Shown: positions 1 to 7,164 of the stretch, one piece after another
Layout of the letters: each line of letters opens with the position of its first letter
Position numbering within the stretch: the stretch's first letter is position 1
DNA from: Alphaproteobacteria bacterium
GTDB lineage: Bacteria > Pseudomonadota > Alphaproteobacteria > Micavibrionales > CSBR16-224
Assembly (NCBI GenBank): GCA_006226225.1
Contig: SBHI01000025.1
Span: 1 to 8,522 of the forward strand
DNA length: 8,522 nt
Direction: 5' to 3'
Program-made: the position numbers and the translations under genes
The notes under the pieces: generated by a model
Databases searched by the model: none
The model's input: the letters and a program-made list of their open reading frames with translations, nothing else
Told to the model about the DNA's origin: nothing

Positions 1-1
1 T

Positions 2-1327
2 TCAGGCGTTGATACTGCCATCAATACCGTGCCGAAAAATCTTCAAAAAGACGCGGGGCTGCTTTATGCGCGGGTCTATTGGCGCCGCAATAAAGATATG
101 GATGCAGGCGCGGCAGAGCTGTTAAGCCCTGCAAATATGCCGCAGGAGCTTGGCCTCGCCCCTGACCGCTGGTGGCGCGAAAGACATATTCTGGCACGCC
201 GCGCCATGGAGAAACAGGATTACAAAACCGCTTACAACCTTGTCTCCGCACATCGGCAGCAGAGCGGTTTTTCCTTTGCACAAGCGGAGTTCTTGGCAGG
301 GTTTCTGGCACTGCGCTTTTTGAACGAGCCGCGCAAAGCCTTCTTCCATTTCCACAGTCTGCATCAGAATGTCTCTACCCCTGTTAGCCTGTCACGCGCG
401 GCTTACTGGGCCGGACGCTCTGCCGAAGTGCTGAAACAGGATGCCACAGCACGGCAATGGTATCTGGCCGCAGCCGCACATCCGGCAACATTTTACGGAC
501 AGCATGCCGTGGAAAAACTTTCCAATATCGATATCCGTCCCGTTCTGACCGCGAGTGCCTTGCAAATCAATGCGGAAGAACAAAAGAAATTCGCACAAAA
601 TGACAATATGCGCGCGCTGTTGTTCCTGCACGGTGCGGGATTGCAGGAAGAGGCACAGCCTTTCTTCCGCGCTGCGCTGATTGCCGCCGAGACGCCGTCG
701 GAATATATGATGCTGGTCGATCTGGGTAAAAACACGCAGCAATATCATTACAATGTTTTTGCCGCCAAAAAGATTTTATCCGGCGCCAAATCCGTCTTGT
801 TCGAAGACGGTTATCCCGCCCTGCCCGCAACATGGATGCCGCGCCGCAGCGCCCGCGATATTACACTGACCCATGCGCTGATCCGTCAGGAAAGTAATTT
901 TGAAACCACAGCCAAAAGCCCTGCAGGAGCACTGGGGTTAATGCAGCTGATGCCCGCCACCGCCGGACAGACACGGGTTAAACTGGGTATTCCGCGCCCT
1001 GCAAACGGTGCCGATGCACTGCTGTCCGACCCCGCCTATAACATCATGCTGGGCACGACCTATCTGGAGCAGATGCTGGATCGTTACAACGGCTCTGCCG
1101 TTATGGCGGTTGCCGCCTATAACGCCGGCCCGGGACGCGTTGACCGCTGGCTGAAAGAAATGGGCGATCCGCGCAATGCCAGTGGCGAAGCCATGATTGA
1201 CTGGATCGAAATGATCCCGATCTACGAGACCCGCAACTACGTCCAACGCGTGCTGGAAAACCAGTTCGTTTATATGTACCGACTTGCGCCCGAAACGCAA
1301 TTCGTACGCCTGTCCAGCCTGTTTTAA
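2..1327 (+). CDS. Soluble lytic murein transglycosylase (SLT family), 5' end outside window
   Basis: Cleaves the beta-1,4 bond between MurNAc and GlcNAc in peptidoglycan, forming 1,6-anhydro-MurNAc, and acts in the periplasm. The frame is open to the left edge, so the GTG at 29 is probably not the true start. Slt proteins are usually around 600 residues or more, so the signal peptide and part of the N-terminal helical region are missing here. Numbering from base 29, residues 1-260 are alpha-helical and repeat-rich, like the superhelical ring of Slt70. The catalytic SLT domain spans about 275-425, with the ALIRQESNF motif holding the likely catalytic Glu288, then GALGLMQLMPATA (300-312), AYNAGPGRV (363-371) and the closing IPIYETRNYVQRVLENQ block. 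The stop TAA is at 1325-1327. The rimJ-like gene follows after 17 bases, so co-transcription is likely. The family is certain; the exact paralogue is not. Confidence 0.93.
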   Translation, partial: SGVDTAINTVPKNLQKDAGLLYARVYWRRNKDMDAGAAELLSPANMPQELGLAPDRWWRERHILARRAMEKQDYKTAYNLVSAHRQQSGFSFAQAEFLAGFLALRFLNEPRKAFFHFHSLHQNVSTPVSLSRAAYWAGRSAEVLKQDATARQWYLAAAAHPATFYGQHAVEKLSNIDIRPVLTASALQINAEEQKKFAQNDNMRALLFLHGAGLQEEAQPFFRAALIAAETPSEYMMLVDLGKNTQQYHYNVFAAKKILSGAKSVLFEDGYPALPATWMPRRSARDITLTHALIRQESNFETTAKSPAGALGLMQLMPATAGQTRVKLGIPRPANGADALLSDPAYNIMLGTTYLEQMLDRYNGSAVMAVAAYNAGPGRVDRWLKEMGDPRNASGEAMIDWIEMIPIYETRNYVQRVLENQFVYMYRLAPETQFVRLSSLF

Positions 1328-1344
1328 GAAAGGCAGGGTCTGTC

Positions 1345-1956
1345 ATGCCGCTTTCTTTTGTCAGCAATATCATCAGCGGAAAACCGCATGTACCGGAATT
1401 CGAAACCGTGGTGCTGGAAACAGCGCGCCTGACCCTGCGCCCGCCGCGCGAAACTGATCAAAAGGCATGGATCAACGCCCGCAGCGAAAGCCGCGCCTTT
1501 CTGGAACCTTGGGAGCCCGCATGGCCTGCGCGGGAAGTTCTAGCAAAGGATTTCCATTCCTTCCTGCGCGCGCGGGAAAAGAAGTGGCGGCGCGATCAGG
1601 GCTATAGCTTTCTGCTGTTTTTAAAAGATACGAAAAAGCTGATCGGCTGCGTCAATGTCAATAACGTCGTGCGCGGTGCAGGACAGTATGCGACGCTGGG
1701 ATACTGGATCGCCAAAGACTACGCCTCGGAAGGATATATGACCGAAGCAGTCGGCGCCGTCTGCGATTACAGTTTTAAAGGATTGATGCTGCATAAAATG
1801 ACAGCCGCCTGCCTGCCGGAAAACGTACCCAGCCGCCGCGTCTTGCAAAAGCTCGGCTTCACACGCGAGGGGATGGTACGCAAACATTTAAAAATCGCCG
1901 GAGACTGGCGCGACCATATTCTCTACGGCCTTTTGGAAGACGACCCGCGCCCCTGA
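1345..1956 (+). CDS. rimJ: RimJ-type GNAT N-acetyltransferase
   Basis: Cytoplasmic acetyl-CoA-dependent N-acetyltransferase of the RimJ/RimL group. E. coli RimJ acetylates the N-terminal alanine of ribosomal protein S5. The 203 residues match the usual length of about 195. RimJ-like landmarks are visible in order: TARLTLRPP (26-34), AFLEPWEP (51-58, compare HFLKPWEP in E. coli RimJ), IGCVNVNNVVRG (100-111), the acetyl-CoA loop region LGYWIAKDYASEGYMTEAV (118-136), ENVPSRRVLQKLGF (159-172) and GDWRDHILYGL near the end. The ATG at 1345 is preceded by a moderate purine-rich ribosome binding site (AAAGGCAGGG). The gene ends 7 bases before the end of the convergent cyclase gene. S5 as substrate is inferred from family similarity; other GNAT substrates are possible. 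Confidence 0.85.
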   Translation: MPLSFVSNIISGKPHVPEFETVVLETARLTLRPPRETDQKAWINARSESRAFLEPWEPAWPAREVLAKDFHSFLRAREKKWRRDQGYSFLLFLKDTKKLIGCVNVNNVVRGAGQYATLGYWIAKDYASEGYMTEAVGAVCDYSFKGLMLHKMTAACLPENVPSRRVLQKLGFTREGMVRKHLKIAGDWRDHILYGLLEDDPRP

Positions 1957-1963
1957 ACACCGC

Positions 1964-4273
1964 TTATTTCGCGGTCGCGACATAAACACCCGTCCAGTTT
2001 TGCGGCGGGTTTTTGATATAATTCTCAATCCTCTCAAGATACATGGCGTAAAATTCCGCCAGTTTTTTCGGTGCTTTTGCTGCACATTTCTCCTGCAGGA
2101 TCTCACGCGCCTTTTTAAAATCACCGTTACGGTAATGTTTCAGCATGTCATTATGTGCCTTTTTTAAACTCTGGAATTTCGGTGTTCCGGCATAATCCGC
2201 ATCACCCAGAAGCGTAAAAATCTTCTCGGGCTCCGTCCGCCCCTTGACCGTCAGCAGGTCAACTTCCAGCAAGGCCAGATCATCGGCTGCTTCCGCAGTT
2301 TTTGCGCCCAGCAACACCGGGAGTTTATATGTTTTGGTCTGCCCTTCCAGACGTGCCGCCAAATTAACGCTGTCACCGATTGCGGAATAGGCAAAACGCT
2401 GTTTCGACCCCATATTCCCGACCGAGCATAATCCCGTCGACAAGCCGATTCCCATTTCCAGCCTGTGAAAAACACGTTTCTGCTTTTGTGCGTCTTTTTT
2501 GATCTGTTCATTCACCGCATCCAGTTGCCCCAGCATCTCCAGCGCCACCAGACAGGCGCGGCGCGGGTGATCTGCAACATCGACAGGTGCGTTCCAGAAA
2601 GCCATAATCGCATCGCCCATATATTTATCAATCGTGCCGCGCTGCGCCATGATCGCCGAGGTCATCGGCGTGAGGAAGTCATTCATCATTTTAATCAGCG
2701 CATCCGGCGGCATGGTTTCGGCGATAGAGGTAAAGTTGCGTACATCCGTGAACATTACGCTGAGCTCCCGCTCTTCCCCGCCCAGTGACAGTTTTTCGGG
2801 CGATGCCAGCACCTCTTTCATCAGCTCCTCGGAGATGTAGTGGCCAAAAGCCTCACGGTAAAAGCGCTTTTCATGTTCGGCACGCAAATTGCTGAGAATG
2901 GCCGCCGCCATAAACATCGTCAGGGTCACAATTGCCGGATAAACAGGATCAATCAGTATACCGCTTTGCTGATACATATAAAGCGATGCACCAGAAATCC
3001 CCGTCAGTATTAAAAAACCGAGCGATGCCAGCGCCGCCGTTCCGACAAAAGGTGCCAGCAAAATCATCAGCACACCCGCGCCGATCATGGTCATCAGTTC
3101 CGTCAGGGCGAAATATTCCGACCTTTCCAGATGCTGCCCCGCCAGAATCTGCTCCAGAATTTCGACATGAATTTCCACCCCCGGCACGATTTTATCCAGC
3201 GGAGAGGAACGCATATCCTTCAAACCTTCCGCAGATGTTCCGATCAGCACGATTTTGTTTTTGATTTTTTCCGGCGCGACCTTGCCGTCCAGCACCTCCC
3301 ATGCGGGAATATAGCGCTCAGGATGATGGCCGCTGTAATAAACCAGAATATGCCCATTCTGATCGATCGGGATGTGATAATCCCCCAGTTTCAAATCCGT
3401 GATGCCGTAACCTTCGGGGGTCGGTTCCTTATAGCTTGTCACCGTCACGACACGCCGTCCCAAGGCCACACGCAGCGCCTCCAGCGGCAGCGAGGGATAA
3501 ACATCAACCGTGCCGTTTTTGCCCGGCCCCGCGATCAACATCGGCATACGGCGGATAACGCCGTCACTTTCCGGCCTGAGGGTAAAACTGCCGTTTCCGG
3601 CGGCGGCGGATGCCAGCCGGTCAATCGTTGTCGCGAAATTACCCGTTGCAAACAGAAAATCCTCCGGCGCAGGCGAGACACCGGCATTAAACAGCCTTAC
3701 GGTTTTCACAGGAATGCTTGGGATCTGCTGTTCCGATCCGACAAAACTGGTCACAACATTTCCTGTTTTGCGAATTGTCTCGGCCAAAATATCATCATGG
3801 TCGGGAAGATCGTGGAGAACATCAAGGTTCAGGCTGCCGCTGCCCTGCCGCCCTTCGATCAGTTCTGCAACTTTGGCAGGAGATGTCCAGTCTTCCTCCG
3901 CAAAGACGATATCAAAGGCGATGGATTTCGGCTGCATCTCCGCCAGTTTTTCAACCAGATCGGCAACAATGACGCGCGGCCAGGGGAACTGCCCCTTATG
4001 CTGCAGTGAGGCTTCGTCAATATCAACGATGACCACACCGTCAATACCGTTTTCAGGCATAATCAGCGGCGCATTCACATCGCGCGGAAAAATGCGGTTG
4101 TAATAATCAAAGGCGATGAAATTCAGACGTTTGACCAGCGGTTTGTTGCTTTGGTGCATGGCCACCATCCCCGCCAGCAAGGCCAGCAGCACCAGAATAT
4201 CCCAAAACCGTCCTTTTAATGATCGCCCCATAGCCGTGATGTCAGTTAAGAATATATGCGTTTCATCTTTCAA
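1964..4273 (-). CDS. Membrane adenylate cyclase with CHASE2 sensor domain (class III)
   Basis: Predicted to convert ATP to cAMP in response to a signal outside the cytoplasm. Numbering from the TTG at 4273, one membrane segment lies at about 24-40 and a CHASE2 domain at about 45-375. Three more membrane segments follow (about 391-410, 412-432 and 440-461), then a linker with the common GHYISEELMKEVL motif. The class III catalytic domain is at about 500-690. Key residues are present: metal-binding Asp510 (MFTDVRNFTSI) and Asp554 (DKYMGDAIMAFW), adenine-contacting Lys550, Ser630 at the second specificity position (YSAIGDSVN), and transition-state Asn637 and Arg641. This favours ATP over GTP. 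A short helical tail (690-769) ends in PPQNWTGVYVATAK, an ending I associate with this family. The start is uncertain: TTG at 4273 and ATG at 4231 (residue 15) both lack a clear ribosome binding site. Confidence 0.93.
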   Translation of the reverse strand: MKDETHIFLTDITAMGRSLKGRFWDILVLLALLAGMVAMHQSNKPLVKRLNFIAFDYYNRIFPRDVNAPLIMPENGIDGVVIVDIDEASLQHKGQFPWPRVIVADLVEKLAEMQPKSIAFDIVFAEEDWTSPAKVAELIEGRQGSGSLNLDVLHDLPDHDDILAETIRKTGNVVTSFVGSEQQIPSIPVKTVRLFNAGVSPAPEDFLFATGNFATTIDRLASAAAGNGSFTLRPESDGVIRRMPMLIAGPGKNGTVDVYPSLPLEALRVALGRRVVTVTSYKEPTPEGYGITDLKLGDYHIPIDQNGHILVYYSGHHPERYIPAWEVLDGKVAPEKIKNKIVLIGTSAEGLKDMRSSPLDKIVPGVEIHVEILEQILAGQHLERSEYFALTELMTMIGAGVLMILLAPFVGTAALASLGFLILTGISGASLYMYQQSGILIDPVYPAIVTLTMFMAAAILSNLRAEHEKRFYREAFGHYISEELMKEVLASPEKLSLGGEERELSVMFTDVRNFTSIAETMPPDALIKMMNDFLTPMTSAIMAQRGTIDKYMGDAIMAFWNAPVDVADHPRRACLVALEMLGQLDAVNEQIKKDAQKQKRVFHRLEMGIGLSTGLCSVGNMGSKQRFAYSAIGDSVNLAARLEGQTKTYKLPVLLGAKTAEAADDLALLEVDLLTVKGRTEPEKIFTLLGDADYAGTPKFQSLKKAHNDMLKHYRNGDFKKAREILQEKCAAKAPKKLAEFYAMYLERIENYIKNPPQNWTGVYVATAK

Positions 4274-4322
4274 TATTCTACACGGGATAAAAATCTTTCA
4301 TAAGGGGCTATTTTGATTTTCC

Positions 4323-4351
4323 TTGCACTGGCTTTCTATTGGAATTATAAG
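4323..4351 (+). promoter_or_regulatory. Sigma70-type promoter of the fabA-fabB-fabI operon
   Basis: TTGCAC at 4323-4328 and TATAAG at 4346-4351 are separated by 17 bases, the ideal spacing, and each hexamer is close to consensus. The predicted start point is near 4358, giving a leader of about 38 bases before the fabA TTG. This is the only strong plus-strand promoter seen upstream of the fab genes. Confidence 0.7.
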
Positions 4352-4371
4352 AGTTGTTGCATAAACGACAT
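4344..4371 (-). promoter_or_regulatory. Possible promoter of the cyclase gene
   Basis: On the minus strand, 4349-4344 reads TATAAT, a perfect -10 hexamer. A weak -35 (ATGTCG, 4371-4366) lies 16 bases upstream. Transcription would start near 4337, leaving a leader of about 65 bases to the TTG start or 105 to the ATG. The -10 overlaps the -10 of the fabA promoter on the other strand. The weak -35 suggests activator dependence or chance. Confidence 0.35.
4355..4370. promoter_or_regulatory. Imperfect dyad, candidate CRP-family operator
   Basis: The 16 bases read TGTTG, then CATAAA, then CGACA. The arms match as inverted repeats at 4 of 5 positions and have the 5-6-5 layout of CRP/FNR-family sites (CRP consensus TGTGA-N6-TCACA). 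The dyad covers the predicted fabA start point and the spacer and -35 area of the possible cyclase promoter, so a bound protein could block either. The palindrome is short and degenerate, so chance occurrence is quite possible. Confidence 0.25.
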
Positions 4372-4380
4372 TAACATTAA

Positions 4381-4385
4381 AGGGA
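4381..4385 (+). promoter_or_regulatory. Ribosome binding site supporting the TTG start of fabA
   Basis: AGGGA lies 10 bases upstream of the TTG at 4396, slightly long spacing. The alternative ATG at 4426 has only a weak GAGA (4411-4414) 11 bases upstream. The site tips the balance modestly towards TTG. Confidence 0.4.
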
Positions 4386-4395
4386 CTTTTCAGGC

Positions 4396-4965
4396 TTGAA
4401 AACAGCAGTTGAGACAATTAAAAATATGACAGAACAATCCACCAACCTGCATGTGCCGCAAGGCAGTTATTCCTACGATGATTTGATCTCTTGCGCGAAA
4501 GGCGAGATGTTCGGCCCCGGCAATGCAAAGCTGCCGCTGCCGCCGATGCTGATGTTTGACCGCATCACGGAGATCAGTACAACAGGCGGCGCCTATGATA
4601 AAGGCTTTGTCACGGCGGAGCTGGATGTAAAGCCTGATCTGTGGTTTTTCGGCTGCCATTTCCATGAAGATCCGGTCATGCCCGGCTGTCTCGGCCTTGA
4701 CTCGCTTTGGCAATTGCTCGGTTTTTACCTCGGCTGGACGGGAGCGGAAGGCTCCGGCCGCGCGCTTGGCGTCGGCGAGGTGAAATTCACCGGACAGGTT
4801 CTGCCCACGGCCAAGCTGGTCACCTATACGGTCGATCTGCGCCGCGTCATCAACCGCAAACTGGTGCTGGGCATTGGTGCGGGCACGGTCGCTGTTGATG
4901 GCAAAACCATTTATGAAGCACAAGATCTGAAAGTCGGCTTGTTCGAAAATCCCAGCACAATGTAA
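4396..4965 (+). CDS. fabA: 3-hydroxydecanoyl-ACP dehydratase/isomerase
   Basis: Dehydrates 3-hydroxyacyl-ACP and isomerises trans-2-decenoyl-ACP to cis-3-decenoyl-ACP, the branch point of anaerobic unsaturated fatty acid synthesis. It is a cytoplasmic homodimer in known cases. The match to E. coli FabA is strong throughout: LPPMLMFDRIT, DLWFFGCHF with active-site His88, DPVMPGCLGLDSLWQ with active-site Asp102, GFYLGW, RALGVGEVKFTGQVLPTAK and the DLKVGLF ending. The longest frame starts at a TTG (4396) with AGGGA 10 bases upstream. The ATG at 4426 (residue 11) has a poorer ribosome binding site but gives 179 residues, nearer the usual 171-172. Both starts are plausible. First gene of the fabA-fabB-fabI operon; fabB follows after 95 bases with no evident terminator between them. 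Confidence 0.96.
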   Translation: MKTAVETIKNMTEQSTNLHVPQGSYSYDDLISCAKGEMFGPGNAKLPLPPMLMFDRITEISTTGGAYDKGFVTAELDVKPDLWFFGCHFHEDPVMPGCLGLDSLWQLLGFYLGWTGAEGSGRALGVGEVKFTGQVLPTAKLVTYTVDLRRVINRKLVLGIGAGTVAVDGKTIYEAQDLKVGLFENPSTM

Positions 4966-5060
4966 CAGGCACGATGTAAGCGGCTTTAGAAATAAAAATC
5001 CAACGCATAAACGCCAGTTAAAGCAAGATAGCAATCCCCCATCAGGATACGGAGAGAAAC

Positions 5061-6287
5061 ATGCAAAAAAGACGCGTTGTTGTCACAGGAATGGGCATCG
5101 TGTCCTGTATCGGTAATGATCAGGAAACCGTTACGCAATCACTGAAAGACAGCCGTTCCGGTATCGTTTTCAGCGATACCTATGCCGAAATGGGTTTCCG
5201 CAGCCATATTCACGGCGCAGTTGACATTGATCTGCAGGAAAAGGTCGACCGCAAGCTGCTGCGCTTTATGGGCGACGGTGCGGCTTATAATTATATCGCC
5301 ATGGCCGATGCCATCGCCGATGCCGGTCTGGAAGAAAAAGACGTCTCGAACGAGCGCACGGGTCTGATTACCGGATCAGGCGGTATCTCCACGAAAAACC
5401 TTGTTGCCGCCGCCGATATCGCACGTCAGGGCAGCCCGAAACGTGTCGGGCCCTATATGGTGCCGCGCTGCATGTCCAGCACCAATTCGGCAACACTGGC
5501 AACACCCTTCAAAATTCTGGGCGTTAATTATTCCATCACCTCGGCCTGCGCAACTTCGGCACATTGCATCGGCAATGCCGCAGAAATGATCGAATACGGC
5601 AAGCAGGACATCATGTTCGCCGGCGGGGGCGAGGAACTGGACTGGTCACTGACCGTTCTGTTCGATGCGATGGGCGCTTTGTCCTCCAAATATAATGACA
5701 CGCCGGAGAAAGCCTCCCGCGCCTATGACGAAGCCCGTGACGGTTTCGTGATTGCAGGCGGTGGCGGCACGCTGGTGCTGGAAGAGCTGGAGCACGCAAA
5801 AGCACGCGGCGCAAAAATTTATGGCGAAATCGTCGGTTACGGACTGACCTCTGACGGTTATGACATGGTTGCCCCTTCCGGAGAAGGTGCGCAGCGCTGC
5901 ATGAAAATGGCCATGCAGGCTCTCGGCGGTCGCAAAGTTGACTATATCAACACGCATGGTACCTCGACCCCTGTCGGCGATATGAAGGAAATTGAGGCGC
6001 TGAAAGCAACATTTGGCGAAAACGGCATTCCGAAATTCAGCTCGACCAAATCACTGACCGGGCATTCGCTGGGTGCAACCGGCGTACAAGAAGCGATTTA
6101 CACGCTGCTGATGATGAAGCACGGCTTCATTGCAGGTTCCGCCAATATCGACACGCTGGATCCTGCTATGGGTGATGTGCCGGTTGTTGCAAAAACGGAA
6201 AATGCGGACATCGATGTCGCACTGTCCAACAGTTTCGGCTTTGGCGGCACCAACTGCACGCTGGCGCTGGGAAAATATGACGGGTAA
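5061..6287 (+). CDS. fabB: 3-oxoacyl-ACP synthase I (beta-ketoacyl-ACP synthase)
   Basis: Condenses malonyl-ACP with acyl-ACP; FabB enzymes elongate the cis-3-decenoyl-ACP made by FabA, which commits carbon to unsaturated fatty acids. The 408 residues fit the family (406 in E. coli). It has the thiolase fold with catalytic Cys163 (TSACATSAH), His299 (NTHGTSTPVGD), Lys330 (SSTKSLTGHS) and His335, and the C-terminal SNSFGFGGTN loop. The KAS I assignment rather than FabF rests on overall resemblance (for example MSSTNSATLATPFKI and YMVPRCM) and on its place beside fabA. The ATG at 5061 has a strong ribosome binding site, GGAGAG at 5051-5056. fabI starts 37 bases after the stop. Confidence 0.96.
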   Translation: MQKRRVVVTGMGIVSCIGNDQETVTQSLKDSRSGIVFSDTYAEMGFRSHIHGAVDIDLQEKVDRKLLRFMGDGAAYNYIAMADAIADAGLEEKDVSNERTGLITGSGGISTKNLVAAADIARQGSPKRVGPYMVPRCMSSTNSATLATPFKILGVNYSITSACATSAHCIGNAAEMIEYGKQDIMFAGGGEELDWSLTVLFDAMGALSSKYNDTPEKASRAYDEARDGFVIAGGGGTLVLEELEHAKARGAKIYGEIVGYGLTSDGYDMVAPSGEGAQRCMKMAMQALGGRKVDYINTHGTSTPVGDMKEIEALKATFGENGIPKFSSTKSLTGHSLGATGVQEAIYTLLMMKHGFIAGSANIDTLDPAMGDVPVVAKTENADIDVALSNSFGFGGTNCTLALGKYDG

Positions 6288-6324
6288 TTCTTACCAAGAA
6301 CCTTGAACGATAGAGATTTAAGAG

Positions 6325-7155
6325 ATGAGTAACGGAGAATTGATGAAGGGTAAAAAGGGCTTGATTATGGGGGTCGCCAATGACCACTCCATCGCCTGGG
6401 GCATTGCCAAAACCCTGCATGAACAGGGGGCGGAACTCGCCTTCACCTATCAGGGCGACGCCTTTGGAAAGCGTGTAAAACCGCTGGCTGACAGCATTGG
6501 CGCCAATATCGTTCTGCCCTGCGATGTCTCATCAGAAGAAGATGTTGACCGCCTGTTTTCCGATCTGGAAAAACAATGGGGTAAGCTTGATTTCCTCGTG
6601 CATGCCATCGCTTATTCCGACAAGAACGAGTTGAAAGGCGACTATGTCGATACCTCGCTGGAGAATTTCCTGACCTCGATGCATATCTCCTGCTATTCCT
6701 TTACCTCGATCGCCCGCCGCGCGAAGGATATGATGACAGACGGCGGCAGCATGATTACCCTGACCTATCTGGGATCGGAACGCGTGATGCCTAATTACAA
6801 TGTCATGGGTGTCGCCAAAGCCGCATTGGAAGCCTCCGTCCGTTATCTGGCGGTCGATCTGGGGCCGAAAAAAATCCGCATCAATTCCATTTCTCCGGGC
6901 CCGATGCGCACGCTGGCCGGTGCCGTGATCGGCAATGCCCGCCATACGTTCAAATATACGCAGCAAGCATCGCCCCTGCCGCGTTCGGTTGATCTGGAAG
7001 ATATCGGCAATGCCGCCCTGTATTTCCTGAGCGACCTGTCAAAAGCCGTCACAGGGCAAAACCACTATGTTGATTGTGGTTTCAATATTGTCGGCATGCC
7101 GAAAAAGGAAACCGTCTGCGCCGTCGCCTTGAACGGCAACGGAAACAGCGATTAG
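6325..7155 (+). CDS. fabI: Enoyl-ACP reductase (NADH), FabI type
   Basis: Reduces trans-2-enoyl-ACP to acyl-ACP, the last step of each fatty acid elongation cycle. A short-chain dehydrogenase-type protein of 276 residues. Visible features are the N-terminal nucleotide-binding segment GLIMGVANDHSIAWGIA (12-28), CDVSS (66-70), HAIAYSDKNEL (93-103), and the FabI catalytic set Tyr148 (TYLG), Tyr158 and Lys165 (the Y-x6-K motif YNVMGVAK), then SISPGPMRTLAG (188-199). Ala96 takes the place of Gly93 in E. coli FabI. The ATG at 6325 fits the family pattern in which a few residues and a second Met precede GK. However, the second Met (6343) has the better ribosome binding site. The next gene begins 9 bases after the stop, indicating an operon. 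Confidence 0.96.
   Translation: MSNGELMKGKKGLIMGVANDHSIAWGIAKTLHEQGAELAFTYQGDAFGKRVKPLADSIGANIVLPCDVSSEEDVDRLFSDLEKQWGKLDFLVHAIAYSDKNELKGDYVDTSLENFLTSMHISCYSFTSIARRAKDMMTDGGSMITLTYLGSERVMPNYNVMGVAKAALEASVRYLAVDLGPKKIRINSISPGPMRTLAGAVIGNARHTFKYTQQASPLPRSVDLEDIGNAALYFLSDLSKAVTGQNHYVDCGFNIVGMPKKETVCAVALNGNGNSD
6334..6337 (+). promoter_or_regulatory. Internal ribosome binding site for an alternative fabI start
   Basis: GGAG lies 5 bases before the ATG at 6343 (residue 7 of the longer FabI), an ideal position. The ATG at 6325 has only weak purine stretches upstream. The shorter protein, 270 residues starting MKGKKG, would still contain the whole nucleotide-binding fold. Either or both starts may be used. 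Confidence 0.45.
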
Positions 7156-7164
7156 GCCGCGTCG

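Noticed and set aside
1959..1975. Short inverted repeat ACCGC-N7-GCGGT between the convergent genes
   Set aside because: The stem is only five pairs, most of it lies inside the cyclase coding sequence, and no T run follows on either strand, so it does not qualify as a terminator.
3131..4009. Plus-strand open frame of 292 codons
   Set aside because: It lies wholly antisense to the CHASE2 domain of the cyclase gene, whose protein has clear family motifs. The antisense product is rich in Arg, His, Gln and Phe, has no recognisable domain and no good ribosome binding site.
4371..4380. TTAA-CA-TTAA near-palindrome in the fabA leader
   Set aside because: It is very short and made of A-T pairs in an AT-rich stretch; a chance occurrence is the simplest reading.
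4390..5034. Minus-strand open frame of 214 codons
   Set aside because: It is antisense to fabA, which is unambiguous by its motifs; the antisense product looks like a frame shadow.
6283..6300. Two overlapping small hairpins after fabB (GGTAA-TTC-TTACC and TTCTT-ACC-AAGAA)
   Set aside because: They are mutually exclusive five-pair stems with three-base loops and mostly A-T pairs. They are too weak to call an attenuator or terminator without conservation.
6610..6612. Ala96 in FabI where E. coli has Gly93, a site of triclosan and diazaborine resistance changes
   Set aside because: Ala occurs naturally here in inhibitor-sensitive FabI enzymes such as that of Staphylococcus aureus, so it is not evidence of resistance.
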